DNA of 64,000 bases from Fennellomyces sp. T-0311 (GCA_025266875.1 JALLLT010000011.1:682001-746000); one strand, 5' to 3'; positions 36,543 to 49,442 are shown, counted from the first letter of the stretch. Notes: generated by a model from the letters alone, not told the origin. Numbers and translations: made by a program.

Positions 36543-38462
36543 ATGACTGACACCGAAAAAGCGGCTGTTGTCGTTGAACAACGAAACTCAACAAAAACTT
36601 CGGACGACTTTTCAGGCGATTCCGATTATGTACCGTTAAGCGAGAAAGAATACAAGCGGCTGCGCTGGAGGCTGGATCTTCGCATTGTCCCGTTCTGCGG
36701 TCTACTCTACCTTTGCTCTTTCCTTGATCGATCCAATATTGGTATGCAAACTAGCCCTTTCATAAGATTCATTCATATTCAATGTTTACTGCAATGTTAG
36801 GAAATGCCAAGATTGCTGGTATTACAGAACACTTGCATATCACCGAAGATCAATACAACGTTGCGCTGTCAATTTTCTTTGTCGGATACGTAAGTGGAAC
36901 GTTTGTTTCAATTTGGAATGATCCTCAAGCTGATCCATGCTTTTCACCTGCAGGTTATTTTTGAAATTCCTTCCAACTTGATGCTGAAGAAAGTCGGTCC
37001 TAATATTTGGATTCCTTTGGTGATGGTATCTTTTGGTATCGTTATGGCATGTATGGCTGCAATTACAAATGGTGAAGGTCTCCTCGCAACTCGCTTTTTC
37101 TTGGGTATCGCAGAAGCTGGTCTTTTTCCCGTAAGTTTCAGTGAATATTTCGTGTGGCCATGCATATCGCTTACATAAATTTATCAGGGTGTTATTTTCT
37201 ACATGACGCTGTGGTATACACGTCGGGAACAAGCTACCCGTATTTCAATCTTTTTCGGCTGTGCTACTCTCGCTGGTGTAAGTTTAAAGCGCATATTATT
37301 TTCTGGCAAAGGAAAAGCGTACTGATTGAACTCTATTGTTCTAGGCTTTTGGCGGTGTATTGGTAAGACATGATGAAATTCTCTATATCAGACGGAAAAA
37401 AGAAAGTAGAACTCATAAAGGCATGTTTTTTTAGGCTTATGGTATCATGCAAATGGATGGTATCCGTGGAATGCATGGATGGCAATGGATCTTTATTATT
37501 GAAGCTATCCCAACCCTCTTCTTGGCGACAATTACTTACTTTGTCCTTCCAAATGTGCCCGAGAATTCTAAAGGTACCAGTGCAATACTGTGATTATGAT
37601 TAAGGTTACTCATTTATTGCGTATCAGTTCTGAGTGAGCGTGAACGTACATTCATCATGGACCGCCTTCATGCGGATGCCGGTCCGGCGACGGAAACCCA
37701 CTTTTCTATGAAGCAGCTGCGCATGGCATTCACTGACTGGAAAATTTACGTGCACTCGTTGATCTATATTGCCGGCTCCATCCCGCTTTACAGTATGAGT
37801 TTGTTCTTGCCCAGTATCATTCGTGGTATGGGTTTTGAATCGCTGGTAAGATCCCTCTCTCTCTTTTTTGAAAGCGACTTTTTACTAATACATGCTCCAT
37901 TTTCGGACAACAATAGGAAGCACAAGCCATGACTGCACCCCCTTACGCCATTGCTTGCGTTGTCACCATCCTTGTTGCTATTGATGCTGACAGACGCGGT
38001 GAACGCGCATTCCATATCGCTGGTCCGTCGTTCCTTGGCATGATTGGTTACATTTTGCTTCTCGCATGCAAGGACCAAGGTCCTGTTGCTCTCTATATCT
38101 CCGCCTGCATCACAGTCACTGGTGTCTTTGCACACGCTCCTGCGATGCTTTCGTGGTTCACCAACAATATCGGTGGTCACACGAAGCGAGCTGTCGGATG
38201 TGCCATTATCATTTCCTGGGGTAATGCTGGTGGTGCCGTGGGTGGTCAAGTTTACCGCGCCAACGATTCTCCTCAGTATGTTCGTGCCCACTCGGCCTGT
38301 GCCGCTCTACTCTTTGTCCAAATCTGCGTGGTCCTTGCCTTTAAATTTACCTTGAAGCGCATCAACCATAAGCGCGATAATTTGACTCCCGAAGAATACC
38401 GCATTGCTTGCGAGGGTGAAGAACTATGCGACGCGCATCCCGATTTCCGATATATCACCTAA
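36543..38462 (+). CDS. ACS-family MFS transporter (Dal5/allantoate-permease-like), copy 4
   Basis: Eight exons: 36543-36741, 36801-36889, 36954-37130, 37188-37277, 37345-37362, 37435-37573, 37628-37845, 37917-38462, giving 491 residues. Markers are YLCSFLDRSNIGNAK, FEIPSN, DGIRGMHGWQWIFIIEAIPT, DAGPATETHFSM, GGHTKRAVGCAI and the end DAHPDFRYIT. The 18-nt microexon is kept. The AGLFP codons are fused to the preceding exon (177 = 162 + 15), and the last intron of the other copies is absent, so EELCDAHPDF is read straight through. Expected to import an organic anion (allantoate, nicotinate or similar) with protons. It is the copy most different in sequence from the tandem pair and sits alone at the edge of the accessory region. 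Confidence 0.92.
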
Positions 38463-40493
38463 ATCTCCTGTATACATATCAAAATTTTATCCGACTGGCA
38501 CGTCTATAGCTAGTATTTATTGTAAAAAAAAAGCAACTACTTGTAACATATTATTTCACATTCGATATGTGTAGTAAAAATATATCTTTATTTTTGAATC
38601 TGCAACCAACATGTGTGTTATCTTTTGCCAAGTAAAATAGAATTCCCGGTAATCAAACCCAATCTACAGCCGCATTAATCCTAAAAAAAGCGGACTTGAC
38701 AAGCATCCCAACAAAACCTTCAGTCCATCAAGCTCGGCTTTGGGGTTGGATGAACTTAAATCCTATTGTACCTGGAAGACCGATGGACCACTGCATAAGT
38801 ATATCAGAGATAAGTATTGGTTAATGACGGTCAAACTCCTCTTCGGAATGGTCGCTCAGAACTTCTTGGAAAGTATGCATGTGTTACAGTTCCATTGTGT
38901 TCCCAACTATAACGGCAGAGGGACGTGCACTTCCTAGAAAAGAAATTCCCATATACCACCACGCAAGGATGTTACATGATACGCCGTATGCGAATCTCAC
39001 AAGCGTCCAGGAAGAATTATTCACCTACACACTCTTAAGGTATGAGGGAAAAATGCAGCCAGCCACACTCAGCAGGGTTTGCATAAGGCGGTACGCGTGG
39101 ATAGATGCAAGGATTAATGCTAGCAACTAGGAATAATAGAATCTGAACGGCTCCATGGATCATAAAAGATTATGTGCAAAAAAATATCCCGAGTTATTGC
39201 ACGACATATCAACAAAGCTGCCTAAGAGGGTTGGAGTTTCGGATAGGCTGTATTGAAAGCAACGCGCTGTGACTTTATATCTCTCCGCGTATTGAATCAG
39301 CGATGGCAGCTTGGATAGTTTTTCGTCTTCAGAATTGCCTGAATGGATAGAGGACGTATAGTATCCTTTTTCTTTGTTCTGATCATGCGGATCTGAGGAT
39401 GCCTTTGACATTTGCCCTGTAGTGTTATGACCCCATTGCTATATTGGAGTCAACTCCACGGCCTGCTGAGTTTAACTCATTCGTTCATGCGATGTAATTC
39501 TTAATCCGTGTAGACAAGTTATTATGCAAGTACACTTTGTGATAATGCTGAACCGATATGTGTTATCCGATAGGAAGTATCTTCGATCACCTGTCGTGGT
39601 TGTTTCACCACAGGGCTCGGAGCGGGCGGTCATCCTCAAACGGGCAAGGCTGCTGGACCGTGCGCGAAAAACAAGGATGCGGGCTGACCGTGTATCGAGA
39701 TGGAGTGTGAGTGCAAAGTATAAAGCTGCAGTATGTAGCCGATACGGCAATTCCCAGAGATCATTACGTATTTGCTGAGGAGCAAGTTCATGATACGTAC
39801 GTACTCTCCACAATGGCTCGTGTCACGATCGTTTTCGGCGGGTCGCACAAGATGTCAATCTATACATACATACATAGTACGTGCGCGCAGACCGTGCAAA
39901 AGAAGAACCGAAGGTGTCAAGGGCATGGATAAAAAAAGCCCGTCATCCTCGTGTACATGATTAAAACAGAGTGGCATATCAAGGTGCCGGCGTCGAGGTA
40001 AATGCGGCTTTAAAATAGCAGCACTTCTGGAGTCGTAGATATGCTTTGAACATACATAGGTGGATATCAATGATGTCTCCCATTACGAGTAGATACACAG
40101 CTTATGGAGGTGCAGTGGTTTCATAGAAAGAGTCACTTGGCGTTACGGTACTTTCCAGTATCACATTGAAACGGACAGCAAATGAAATAGGAACAATCAT
40201 ACCGATAGACATTGTGGACGTGCCTTGCAATGAGTGACCGATGGGTACTCGTTCATGATGCATACCCGATAATGCATGTCGACTTGGTTTTCAGAGACAA
40301 GCATACATGGCGAAATGTAGAGAGTGGAGACGATAGCACGTCGATTAAGCAGTATTTGGTTGGGATGTGAATAATAATATATCAAAAATGAGTGGGCTAC
40401 ATTGGTAAAGGAAGAGAGAAAAATACAATAATATTATGATAGTATACAGTGCTTGATAAGAAAGTTGATGAAGGAGGAAGGGGAGGGTGATGA
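38463..40493. other. Spacer between accessory and housekeeping regions
   Basis: Weak open stretches at 38740-38935 (+), 39160-39411 (-) and 39524-39778 (+) have no recognisable motif or splice partners. I do not support a gene here. Past this point composition, gene density and conservation change sharply. Confidence 0.35.
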
Positions 40494-42524
40494 TCACTTT
40501 TTGGAGCCTGCTTTGGCACGTTCGATTCGGTCTTCGCGCCTCTTGACAATCGATAACAAGTCATCTGAATCTTCATCGGAATCATCATGGTCGGACTCGC
40601 TCTCGCTCACCTCATCCAGCTTGTTGACGGGATCCGGGTACACCAAATTCTTGCGCACGGCCTGTCGTTGGACAGCGGGGCCTTCGTCATCCGAATCAGG
40701 AAACATGTCAAAGTACTGGAGATTGCTATCGTTTGTGACGGGCGTGGCGACGGTGTCGGCGACATGGTTGCTTACACTGACGGGGCCAGGTTCCTCGTCA
40801 TCGGAATCATCAAACATGTGGAAGGTGTAGACACCGCCACCTTCCAAACCAGGGATCGGATCGTGCACTTTGGGAACGGCTGGCTCGGGCAATGGAACAG
40901 AATTGATGGTGGGAAGGTCTTTTGGGTGAATGGATGCGGCTCTGGCCATGGGCGGCGGCGGTAAGGAAGCCGGTTGTGTGGGTAGAGGCGCACTCTCGAC
41001 GTAGGCTGGAGGAGGAGGAAGGATGGATGGACTGGATGGCGTCGAAGAAGATGTGGACTGTTGCGGTCGCTTGTTGTTGTTGTTGGAGATATCGGTCACG
41101 GATGAAGTGGCAGATAATGCGGGTGATGCAGGGATGGCTCCGGAATTCATGGATGACGGTGGACTTGCGGATTTGGCAGTGCGCGGTCGGAACGTGGACA
41201 TGACTTGACGGATCGATGTCGATTTGCTGTTGAGACTGATGCTGCTGTCGTTGGCATTCGCCAAGGGCTCCATTTTGGAGCGTCGTCGGAACATGCCCTT
41301 CATTCGATCCTTCATTGTGCCGGTATCTTTGGGTGGCGGTACAGGTCGGTCATCAGCCGTTTTATTGGAATCCACGGGCGGTTGCTCCTGTTGCACGTCA
41401 ATGTACATTGGGATTTCGACAAGCATGTATTGCATTGCGGCGGTACTTTGGGTGGAGGGTAACTCGGTGTACAGCGCACCGGGATGGGCGTGCACAGCGA
41501 GGAACACGTTGTATTCCACGGCCGCAAGCACGCCGCATTCGATGGGGATGGTGGGTGTCATGTCGACTGGGACATGCAGCGATTCGGTGAGCGTTTGTAC
41601 CGAGTAGCCTTGTCTCAATTGGAGATTCAAGTCTCTGGTCACGGTCGCCAGTTCCTTGGTCAGTACTTCGGTCCGTTCGCCGCAATTGATTCGACACATG
41701 CGCACAAGTGTGATGGAAACGCCGTTCTGGCGCGTGTATTTGCAGTCATGCCAGATATGCGCCACGACAGGGATCATGGCACCTAATACATTTGTTTTTT
41801 TTTTGGGCATGAACACATGGATCCAATTCGGGAACACGGCCATTCTTTACCTCGAGAAGCAAGTTTGCAAGGAGCTGTGATACGCGCGGCCGTTCTGTAT
41901 TCGGTTCGATCTTGCAACACAGTGGATAGGTAAGTCCGTTCATTCGTCTGCTGTTGTTGCGCATCGGCCAACGGAGGAAACGAGGGTGCCATCACGTTGA
42001 CGCACGTACGTGTCTTGACAGGCATCGGATCAAATGTTTGATGTTCCAACGCTACTTCAAGGACATATTCGACGCTTACAAGGGCACCCAGGGCTGGATC
42101 ATCCACCTTGAGAGAAAAAAAAAGAGAGAGAGTTATTTTTTTCATGTCACCCTCAAAAAAAGGATACCTTTTTTACCTGAAAACTGCTGGGCAAGGTAAG
42201 ATCGGTGGGCAAAGTGACCTCGAACGAAAAACTCGCACGGTCGACGACTTGTAACATTGTGGTGGGCGATTGCAAGTCAGTGGCAGCCATGAATGCATCC
42301 GAGGTAGGATCGAGATGAAACATTTGGTTAAAGTATTCCTTTCGATCCAACTGGCCAGCCAGTTGCGTCATGATACGGCCGGCCCATACCAGTCGCAATG
42401 CAGCAAATGACAAGGTTTTACCAGCTGCAATGACGGACACTTGACCCCTGATCTGGTCTCCGGGATGATAATAAGGTTGTCGGTCAAAAACGGCAATATC
42501 CACTTGAGTATCCGACGCAGGCAT
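40494..42524 (-). CDS. Alpha-arrestin-like protein with PPxY motif
   Basis: Three exons: 42177-42524, 41851-42106, 40494-41782, giving 630 residues. The first 330 or so residues have arrestin-fold character: VFDRQPYYHPGDQIRGQV opens the N-domain (the usual 'Y.PGD.I.G.V' pattern), and the C-domain begins near GAMIPVVAHIWHDC. The rest is a long Ser/Pro-rich tail with basic (GMFRRRSK) and acidic (DDSDDEEPG, DSDDEGP) patches. A PPAY motif at 459-462 fits the PPxY ligand of Rsp5/NEDD4 WW domains. Known alpha-arrestins use such motifs to bring the ubiquitin ligase to plasma-membrane transporters for endocytosis, so this protein could regulate permeases such as those in this window; that link is speculative. 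It is transcribed divergently from MGM101. Confidence 0.85.
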
Positions 42525-42794
42525 CGTTTTTTTTTATGCAACACGCACGCTGAAAAGGATCACTTTATACTTGAAAAAAGAAAAGAAAAGGAAGAGAGAA
42601 AGAAAAGGGGTGGGCTTGGTGCGACGGTGTTGGCTCATAAAGAACAATTATGAGCGGGGCTTAGTCAATGCCCTTTCATTCAGTTATTGTTATCCTTTGG
42701 TCAGACCAAGCGAGGCTGAATATAATCGTTCAGTAAGCGTTACAGTAGTCACAAGCACCTTTTTTCTTTCTTTTTTTTTGGGTTCATTTTCGTC
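42525..42794. promoter_or_regulatory. Divergent promoter region: arrestin / MGM101
   Basis: 270 bp separate the two start codons (42524 on minus, 42795 on plus). The segment holds A/G- and T-rich tracts and must contain both promoters. No specific site is identified. Confidence 0.5.
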
Positions 42795-43952
<1,158 letters not shown>

Positions 43953-44130
43953 CTGCATCACATACATCGTCGCATGTTGCATATTAAAAAAAAGAAAAAC
44001 AAGCATGACACCCTGTGTGAAATTTGTGTGTTTTTTGTGTGGCACGTGCTCCTCGCTGCGTTGTCCATATAATGTCCTCCCCTCCCTTTCCCGTTTTCTT
44101 TCTTCTCCAACCTCTTTACTCTGCAAAACC

Positions 44131-44319
44131 ATGCTACACTACTCCATCATCTTCTTTTTAATATTCCTCAAAGCCGTCACGCTGATGGTGGCCAAGACCC
44201 AGGACGACGACGCAGGTGACGACAACTGCAGCAGCAAGTCGCTCATGCAAACCGACGACGACGAAGCGTCATTCGAGCCTCCAGCATGGTCCGTTGGAAT
44301 ATACCTCGTATCCTCATAA
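44131..44319 (+). CDS. Small possibly secreted acidic protein
   Basis: A 62-codon ORF starts after pyrimidine-rich DNA, with a TATA-like 'tataatg' about 65 bp upstream and a CACGTG box at 44043. The first 20 residues are hydrophobic (SIIFFLIFLKAVTLMVA), like a signal peptide, and the rest is Asp-rich (TQDDDAGDD, DDDEASFEP). There are no homology clues, and it could be chance sequence between two convergent genes. Confidence 0.3.
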   Translation: MLHYSIIFFLIFLKAVTLMVAKTQDDDAGDDNCSSKSLMQTDDDEASFEPPAWSVGIYLVSS

Positions 44320-44570
44320 AAAAACAAAAGCAAGGCTCATGATTGTATCATATTTTACATATCCCCCCCCCTTCCCATCAGTGTACATACAAATCAAGTG
44401 CGAGGTGTATAAACAAGCAATTTTCATGTGATTTTCGTTTGAGATTAAAAAATACATACAGATTTTATATATATATATACAGCGTTTTGGATGATGCCAG
44501 AGAAAGAAGAAAATGAATGCAAAATGATCGAGGGAGGTATGCGGTTGGTGTTCTGTGCGGGTAAAACAAG

Positions 44571-45338
44571 TTATAAGGAAAGCCACTGGTAGAACGACGC
44601 CATGGTATCGTTGACTATCCGGGACAGCCAAGAGGGAGCCGCCTGATGCGCCGCCGCCTCCATCATTTTCTTCTTTTCGTCGTGCTGATCTTGCGTTTCC
44701 GGAACAGGCTCGGGCAAAGAGACCACGACCTTCTCACGCGACGATGCTATCAGGACCTGGGGATCCAATAGATCGGTGTCGCAGGCGAACGATTGAGGCA
44801 CCAAGCGCTTGAGCATGGGGTTGTGCGCGTCGTCGATGATCGTGTACGCAACATGCCAGCCGCACTGATAGGCATCTTCGACATAGCCCCGGGCGTCACT
44901 GTTGGAGACATACTCGGCCACATGCTGACCTTGTTGCACCGGTACGGCGACCATGCGATCCTTGTATGAAATGCTATAGATGCGTCGGGTATTTGAAACT
45001 TTAATTAAGATGGTGCAGCCGTCAATCTGAGGCGGTGGCAACGCGGTTTGCAACATCATGGGGCTGGCTTCTTGGGGTGCAAAGACCATACGGTCATTGT
45101 CGCAGTGACTGAAGCCAAAGTCGATGGGTTTGTGCGAAACGACGTGAGGTTGGTGAATCCACAGACGCATGGTGATTTGTTGGGCATGACTCATGAGACG
45201 CGGCTGCGCAAGTGCTCGCAAGAGTCGGTTGACTCGACATAATTTGAACAAGGTGTCGCTGTCCACGTGAGCAAGTACGAGTTCGATCAATTCGACAGGC
45301 AGTGTCGACAGTGAGGCACCAGAAGAAGCACTAATCAT
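44571..45338 (-). CDS. F-box domain protein
   Basis: A single exon of 255 residues. Residues about 10-50 form an F-box: LSTLPVELIELVLAHVDSDT followed by LFKLCRVNRLLRAL, the classic 'LP.E....I...V....L..L..V...' pattern that binds Skp1 in SCF ubiquitin ligases. The remainder (IDGCTILIKVSNTRRIYSIS and later) has no recognised substrate-binding repeat; there is a Glu/Lys/Met-rich stretch near 225-235. The substrate is unknown. The start at 45338 places the F-box right at the N-terminus. A TATA-like 'tttatataaa' lies near 45535 on the minus strand, about 200 bp upstream. Confidence 0.75.
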   Translation of the reverse strand: MISASSGASLSTLPVELIELVLAHVDSDTLFKLCRVNRLLRALAQPRLMSHAQQITMRLWIHQPHVVSHKPIDFGFSHCDNDRMVFAPQEASPMMLQTALPPPQIDGCTILIKVSNTRRIYSISYKDRMVAVPVQQGQHVAEYVSNSDARGYVEDAYQCGWHVAYTIIDDAHNPMLKRLVPQSFACDTDLLDPQVLIASSREKVVVSLPEPVPETQDQHDEKKKMMEAAAHQAAPSWLSRIVNDTMASFYQWLSL

Positions 45339-46317
45339 TTCAAGTCAGCTTTATTGTAAGCCAATGGTGGCGGCGTCGGTACCTCGTGGCAGGATTCATC
45401 GAGGGCTTTGCGGCCCATTGCTGGATGAGAGATTGGATCAGCGAGGTTTGAACAAGCATCGTATATATATGTGTGTGTGTGTGTGTGTGTATGCGTTGGA
45501 GATAAAGTGGAAAAGGGATTGCAGAATTCGGAGATTTATATAAAGAAATTAGAAATGCAAAGAACAAGGTCGGAAACCGCCGGGGTTGGGGGTTGGAAGC
45601 GAGGTGAGAGAGGCGGATTTATCGATAACGATCAAGCTCATCTCATTGGCTGGCCCATGCAGGATGATGGAAGGTGCACCGTATAAACGCGGGTGCCTGG
45701 ATTATGAAGGGCCCCCCACAATGTCAACCGTGACATCATGTTGAACAAACTTTATCATTTTTTTATTCTACTCCATCCAGCAGCCCCACTCTCGCTTTCT
45801 AACCAGTCCACCCATCCAAAGAAAAACAATGGAGAAGCGGGGATTCAGCCTGGATTCATGCGCAACATTGGGGGGTTGGTTCGTATTGTTTCTTGTCTTA
45901 AAGGGAGGGTTTGATTTGCGCGGGGGGAAAGTGATTTTCGCTTATCGATTGGCACGCAAACATACAGAAAAGAACAAAAATTGCCCGACCTGCAACCCCC
46001 CTTTCCCACACCAAATCGATATCATCATACAAAAAAAATTCTGGCTTTTTTCTGTTGCAAGTGCACAGAAGCTAATCGTTATCGAGTTTCCAATCGTAGC
46101 CATTAGCGTCCCCTCTCTCCTTCTTGTTCCTTATCTCAAAGTTGCCCATCATGGGTCTTGCAATTACTTCATTCTATTTCTCATGTACCCTTTATCGATT
46201 CCCGCTACCTGGACCGACAGGTTCTCACACTACTACTTACTCCTCTTTCATCCGTTGCTGATCAATGCCATCATCACACCTCTCGCCAAAGCTAGCAACG
46301 TGTAACAAACTCAAACA
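45339..46317. other. Upstream region of F-box gene and simple repeat
   Basis: This contains the (TG)n tract at 45470-45490 and pyrimidine-rich stretches towards 46300. A 158-codon open frame at 45829-46305 has low-complexity, hydrophobic composition and no start context; I treat it as non-coding. Confidence 0.4.
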
Positions 46318-46670
46318 ATGAATGGGGAAAACAGTCCATCATGTTCTTCTGAGTTTTTTCTGTGTCGGCTTGTTTTTTTTTCTCGCTTTCTCTCCATGAC
46401 GAAGAAGTCATGCCAACAGAATGCCATCAATGTTTGTTACGCAGGCGCGCCGATCTCTCCTCTCGGTAACCAAAAGTGCATATGGATTGGGCCAATATGG
46501 CTTTTTCGCAGTAAAATCCGCAAACGTCCCTTTCTATCTTGATCGATCGATATGTGAACTATGCAAACGTTTTGGTATAACGAATGAACGAAAAAAAGGT
46601 GGGAATGGTATCATTTTTGGAGATGGTGCGTATCTGTGCTACCGTTTAAAGAAAGGAAATCGATAAGATC
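46318..46670 (+). CDS. Possible small mitochondrial protein gene
   Basis: From the ATG at 46421 a frame of 81 codons begins MPSMFVTQARRSLLSVTKSA, which looks like a mitochondrial presequence (Arg/Lys/Ser, no acids), and goes on with YGLGQYGFFAVKSANVPFYL. An intron could separate an upstream start at 46318 ('caATGaatgggg') through an acceptor 'gccaacag' at about 46414. No family recognised. The pyrimidine-rich leader before 46318 looks like a fungal promoter. Confidence 0.3.
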
Positions 46671-46966
46671 GGTTCCGAAATGCAAAACAAAAAAATGAAA
46701 GAAACCCTATCTCTCGTTTATTTCATGCGAATCAATATACATATATCTTTTTTTTTTAAAACACAATTACCTACAATTGGTGTGTTCGGGTCGGTTATTG
46801 ATTGTATAAAAAGGGTTTTTATATCAGCGAGAAGCATGGCGAAGCATTAACCAATCAGATTCGGAATGGATATCGATGCTTATCAGTTTCCCGGTCCCGT
46901 TCTCTTTTAACACGTATATAAAGTAAATGTGCACAGATCAAGCGAATCCCTATCACTCCAAAAATA
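46671..46966. promoter_or_regulatory. Promoter region of the TPS/TPP-like gene
   Basis: A TATA box 'gtatataaag' lies at about 46914-46923, some 50 bp before the ATG at 46967. The rest is A/T-rich spacer. Confidence 0.5.
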
Positions 46967-49259
46967 ATGACAAGTATTATTCACGTCGCGTTGACAACAG
47001 ACACCATCGTTGAACTGCCACCCTCGCCTCCGCAATCACCACCCAAACAATTCGCTCAGCTCTTTTCCACAAACACCATCAAGCCAACCATGTGGACACC
47101 CTCATGGCACGTTATTCATGACGCCATGGCAACCTATCAAGAATACAATCACCAAGTGGTTGCCATAAACGACAAGCCGCCATCGTACATTACCAACAGT
47201 ATGTTGTTTTGCGATGCAACCTAAAACAAAAAAATATTAAGATTTTGTTCGTGTAGCATTGGACCCTTTGTTTCAACAATGTATTTTATCCACACCCCAG
47301 GACGATTGGAACGCATTTGTCGCGCTTTGTGAAAAATGGGCAGATCAGATTGTCGAGAGATATCGATCCCATCGTGATATCAGTAAGTTCCTTGAATTCT
47401 CGCCCACTTTTTTTTTTTTTTGGCAAAAACACTTACAGTGAGTATGTTCTTTCTAGTTTGGATCCACGATTACCCACTTGCACTGTTGCCTGGCATAGTG
47501 CGCCGAAAACTTCCGCATGCCATTATCGGCTTTGCTATCTACTCTCGATTCCCAAACTTGGATAATCTCAAAGGTAATGACGGGCCGATTAGACTCCGCA
47601 CGCAGCCCCTAAAAAAAAAAACTTTCAGAACACGGACGAACCCTGCTACACGGTATGCTTGCCGCCGATCTTATTGGACTTCAAGTAATATAAATACCCC
47701 CTGAGTCTTTTCCCCCACTTTTCTTTTTTCACTAACTCGCTCACACTTTTTTTTTTTATTTCCCAGTCCACCACCATGCCCATGTTCTCCGCCGCCCATA
47801 TTGCTTTATTACAACCCACGGTTCACCTGAAATCCGTGTCGTCAGAAGCGCAAGCACGTTCCCGTGCGATTCGACAATTGTTTCGCGGTCAACGGATTGT
47901 TCTATGTCAGGACACCGAGGCAGCAGGCGTTTTCCAAACATTAGCAGCCGTGGAACATTATCTTTCAGTGTACGATACCAATGTTGTCTTTATTCACATT
48001 TGCACCAAAGCCAGCATTCCTCAACCATTGCATGCCGTCCCCGAACTTGTTCGACAAATCAATCAATTGTACGGTTCTCCGCAGTGTGTTCCTATCCATT
48101 TCTACCACCAGGATCTGGACATGGACGAATACGACGCATTGCTTACTTCCGCCGACGTTGCCCTTGTGATGGGTTTGCATCCCCACGCGACATTGGCCGC
48201 GCAAACGTTTGTCCAGCGTCGAAAGGATAAACCGTTGATCGTGTCCCAGGGATCGCCCGTGCATACGCTCGCCGTCGATCCATCGAATACCAAGGCCGTG
48301 GCGGCCGCCCTGCACAATGCATTGTCCACACCCTACCGACCAGTCGCCAGTGTGCCAAACACGTTCTTGCAAAAGTTGGCCAAGCACACGCCGGTGCTGA
48401 ATGTGGCCAGTCTCACCGACGCGTATCGCACGGCATCCAAGCGTTTATTTCTCTTTGACTATGATGTAAGTTGATATATACTTTGGGTTTAAACCCAAAA
48501 AGTTTTTTTTTTTATCGGTGACTCATCCCTAATTTGGTTTAGGGTACATTGACACCCATCGTATCCAATCCCGACGCCGCCAGACCATCGCGGCAGTTAC
48601 TCTTGTATTTGCAAGCACTGTGCAACGATCCTCAAAACACCGTGTGGGTTGTTTCCGGACGAGACCAAGCGACATTGGAAGCGTGGCTGGGCAACACGGT
48701 CCATGGCATGGGTCTGAGTGCCGAACACGGCTCCTTTATGAAACTACCCGGCGAATCGTGGCAAGACATGCTGGCGTCGGCTGATATGAGTTGGAAAACG
48801 ACCGCATTGGCTATCTTTCAAAAGTATACCGCAAAGACACCTGGCACCGTTGTCGAACAAAAGAAATCTTCCATTACGTGGCATTATCGGAACGCGCTGG
48901 ATGCCGAGCTGGCGTTGGCTCAATGCGAAGCGTGCTTCAAGGACTTGCAAAGTATTTCAGGCGTCGACATCTTGCGCGGCAAAATGAATCTCGAAGTCCG
49001 GTCTATCTTGGTCAACAAGGGCAACGTGGTTCAACGGATACAGCAGAGTGTCGGCGCTGATTTCATCTTGTGTGCCGGTGATGATCGCACCGATGAAGAT
49101 ATGTTCCATGCCCTCAAAGATCATCCCTCGTTCTGCGTCTTGATTGGTCCTCAAGATAAGGAAACGGAGGCTACATGGTGCGTCGATTCCAGCGAAAAGT
49201 TTGTCGGTGCCGTTGGAAAGCTTGCTGCCATTTCATCTGCAGCAGCTAGCACTCTCTAG
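46967..49259 (+). CDS. Trehalose-phosphate synthase/phosphatase-like protein (degenerate GT20 + TPP domain)
   Basis: Six exons: 46967-47198, 47257-47382, 47457-47573, 47629-47684, 47767-48465, 48543-49259, giving 648 residues. The C-terminal part is a HAD-type trehalose-6-phosphate phosphatase: nucleophile motif DYDGT at 408-412, SGRD at 448-451, GDDRTDED at 589-596, all intact. The N-terminal 400 residues follow the GT20 fold (WIHDYPLALLP at 121-131, IGFAIYSRFP at 143-152, LLHGMLAADLIGLQ), but the HDYHL and FLHIPFP motifs are altered. Tyr148 replaces the His that contacts the sugar donor, and the usual RLDYIKG motif is not found. The synthase half is therefore probably non-catalytic, as in Tps2-type or regulatory subunits of the trehalose synthase complex. 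Expected role: dephosphorylating trehalose-6-P in the stress-protectant trehalose pathway. Confidence 0.88.
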
Positions 49260-49417
49260 ATTCAACCCTTCCCCATTGACCAACTTTGCATCTCTCGTTC
49301 TTTTTTGTGTATATCTTTTTCCTCGCATCTCTTTTGTACAGTAATCAGAAAAAAAGCTATCCCGCCTCCATGCTGTTCTTTTTATCTACAATGTAGCTTT
49401 CTATGTAATATACAAAA

Positions 49418-49436
49418 TATATATATATATATATAA
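49418..49436. repeat. (AT)n tract
   Basis: A short AT dinucleotide run between the convergent TPS/TPP-like and MAP1 genes, whose stop codons are 183 bp apart. Confidence 0.8.
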
Positions 49437-49442
49437 AACACA

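Noticed and set aside
40587..41607. Several long open frames on the plus strand opposite the arrestin gene
   Set aside because: They are shadows of the coding strand of the arrestin tail (repetitive Ser/Pro/Asp codons) and have no independent motifs.
45829..46305. 158-codon hydrophobic open frame (+)
   Set aside because: Composition is that of pyrimidine-rich non-coding DNA; no family motif or splice partners, and no convincing promoter.
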